Shown here: positions 5,586 through 5,725 of the stretch, piece by piece
How the letters are laid out: every line of letters begins with the position of its first letter
Numbering within the stretch: position 1 is the stretch's first letter
Assembly (NCBI GenBank): GCA_007129055.1
Contig: SKWE01000220.1
Span: forward strand, 1-5,725
From: Syntrophomonadaceae bacterium
GTDB lineage: Bacteria; Bacillota; Dethiobacteria; DTU022
Reading direction: 5' to 3'
Length of the DNA: 5,725 nucleotides
Notes under the pieces: model-generated
What the model saw: the letters and a program-made list of their open reading frames with translations, nothing else
What the model was told of the DNA's origin: nothing
Databases searched by the model: none
Program-made: the position numbers and the translations under genes

Positions 5586-5725
5586 TTAACCAAAACGCCC
5601 GGTAATATAATCTTCTGTCCGCTGGTCCTGGGGCTTGGTAAATATCTCTGCAGTTTTCCCCCACTCTACCATCTCCCCTTGCAGGAAAAACCCGGTATGA
5701 TCAGAAATGCGCGCTGCCTGCTGCA
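5586..5725 (-). CDS. pstB: PstB, phosphate ABC transporter ATP-binding protein (C-terminal fragment, runs off the window edge)
   Basis: PstB is the ATPase subunit that powers PstCA-mediated phosphate import. Only the last 45 codons are in the window, with the first full codon at 5723. The peptide starts QQAARISDHTGFF, continues GEMVEWGKTAEIFTKP, and ends TEDYITGRFG before a TAA stop at 5586-5588. This tail, (M)QQAAR-SD-T through TEDYITGRFG, is highly characteristic of PstB. It contains the end of the post-H-loop region and the C-terminal signature; Walker A and B and the LSGGQ motif lie outside the window. The gene is truncated only by the window boundary, and nothing suggests damage. It is followed by phoU after 22 bases and is almost certainly in the same operon. 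Confidence 0.94.
   Translation of the reverse strand, partial: QQAARISDHTGFFLQGEMVEWGKTAEIFTKPQDQRTEDYITGRFG

Noticed and set aside
5564..5593. Longer phoU starting at TTG 5593 (10 extra residues)
   Set aside because: This start overlaps the pstB stop codon and places the good AAGGAGA site inside the coding sequence. ATG 5563 is better supported.
1..5725. Mobile element, CRISPR array, defence system or other novel system
   Set aside because: No transposase, integrase, target-site duplication, repeat-spacer pattern or unfamiliar gene cluster was seen. All genes belong to well-known families and are intact apart from pstB, which is cut by the window edge.

Overview
All convincing genes lie on the minus strand. 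The window looks like ordinary chromosome of a low- to mid-GC Gram-positive bacterium, probably an anaerobic Clostridia-type Firmicute. The reasons are very strong AGGAGG ribosome binding sites, a textbook TTGACA/TATAAT promoter, a lipobox-type binding protein, and a sugar ABC operon with no ATPase gene of its own. This assignment is an inference; there is no rRNA or other marker in the window.

Right end (about 4886-5725): the last 45 codons of pstB, then phoU 22 bases later. This is the 3' end of a pst phosphate-uptake operon, and it is unrelated to the sugar genes. A 322-base gap (4564-4885) follows. It holds a stem-loop that may terminate the pst-phoU transcript, then the promoter and operator of the next operon.

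Centre and left (about 4617 down to 87): a four-gene carbohydrate-uptake operon in the order LacI-family repressor, MalF-type permease, MalG-type permease, lipoprotein sugar-binding protein. Upstream of the repressor is a perfect consensus sigma-70-type promoter with 17-base spacing. Almost all of the spacer is filled by a perfect 16-base LacI-type palindrome, and an A-tract sits where a proximal UP element would be. The simplest reading is that the repressor controls itself and the whole transporter from this one site. The binding protein closely resembles, from memory, the trehalose/maltose/sucrose-type (ThuE / TMBP-like) binding proteins of the CUT1 family, so an alpha-linked disaccharide is the likely substrate. 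The ATPase must be encoded elsewhere, for example a shared MsmX/MalK-type protein. A long perfect inverted repeat (15-47) lies beyond the binding-protein gene.

I found no mobile element, CRISPR array, tRNA or rRNA, and no convincing novel system. The most instructive element is the compact promoter/operator at 4589-4628.
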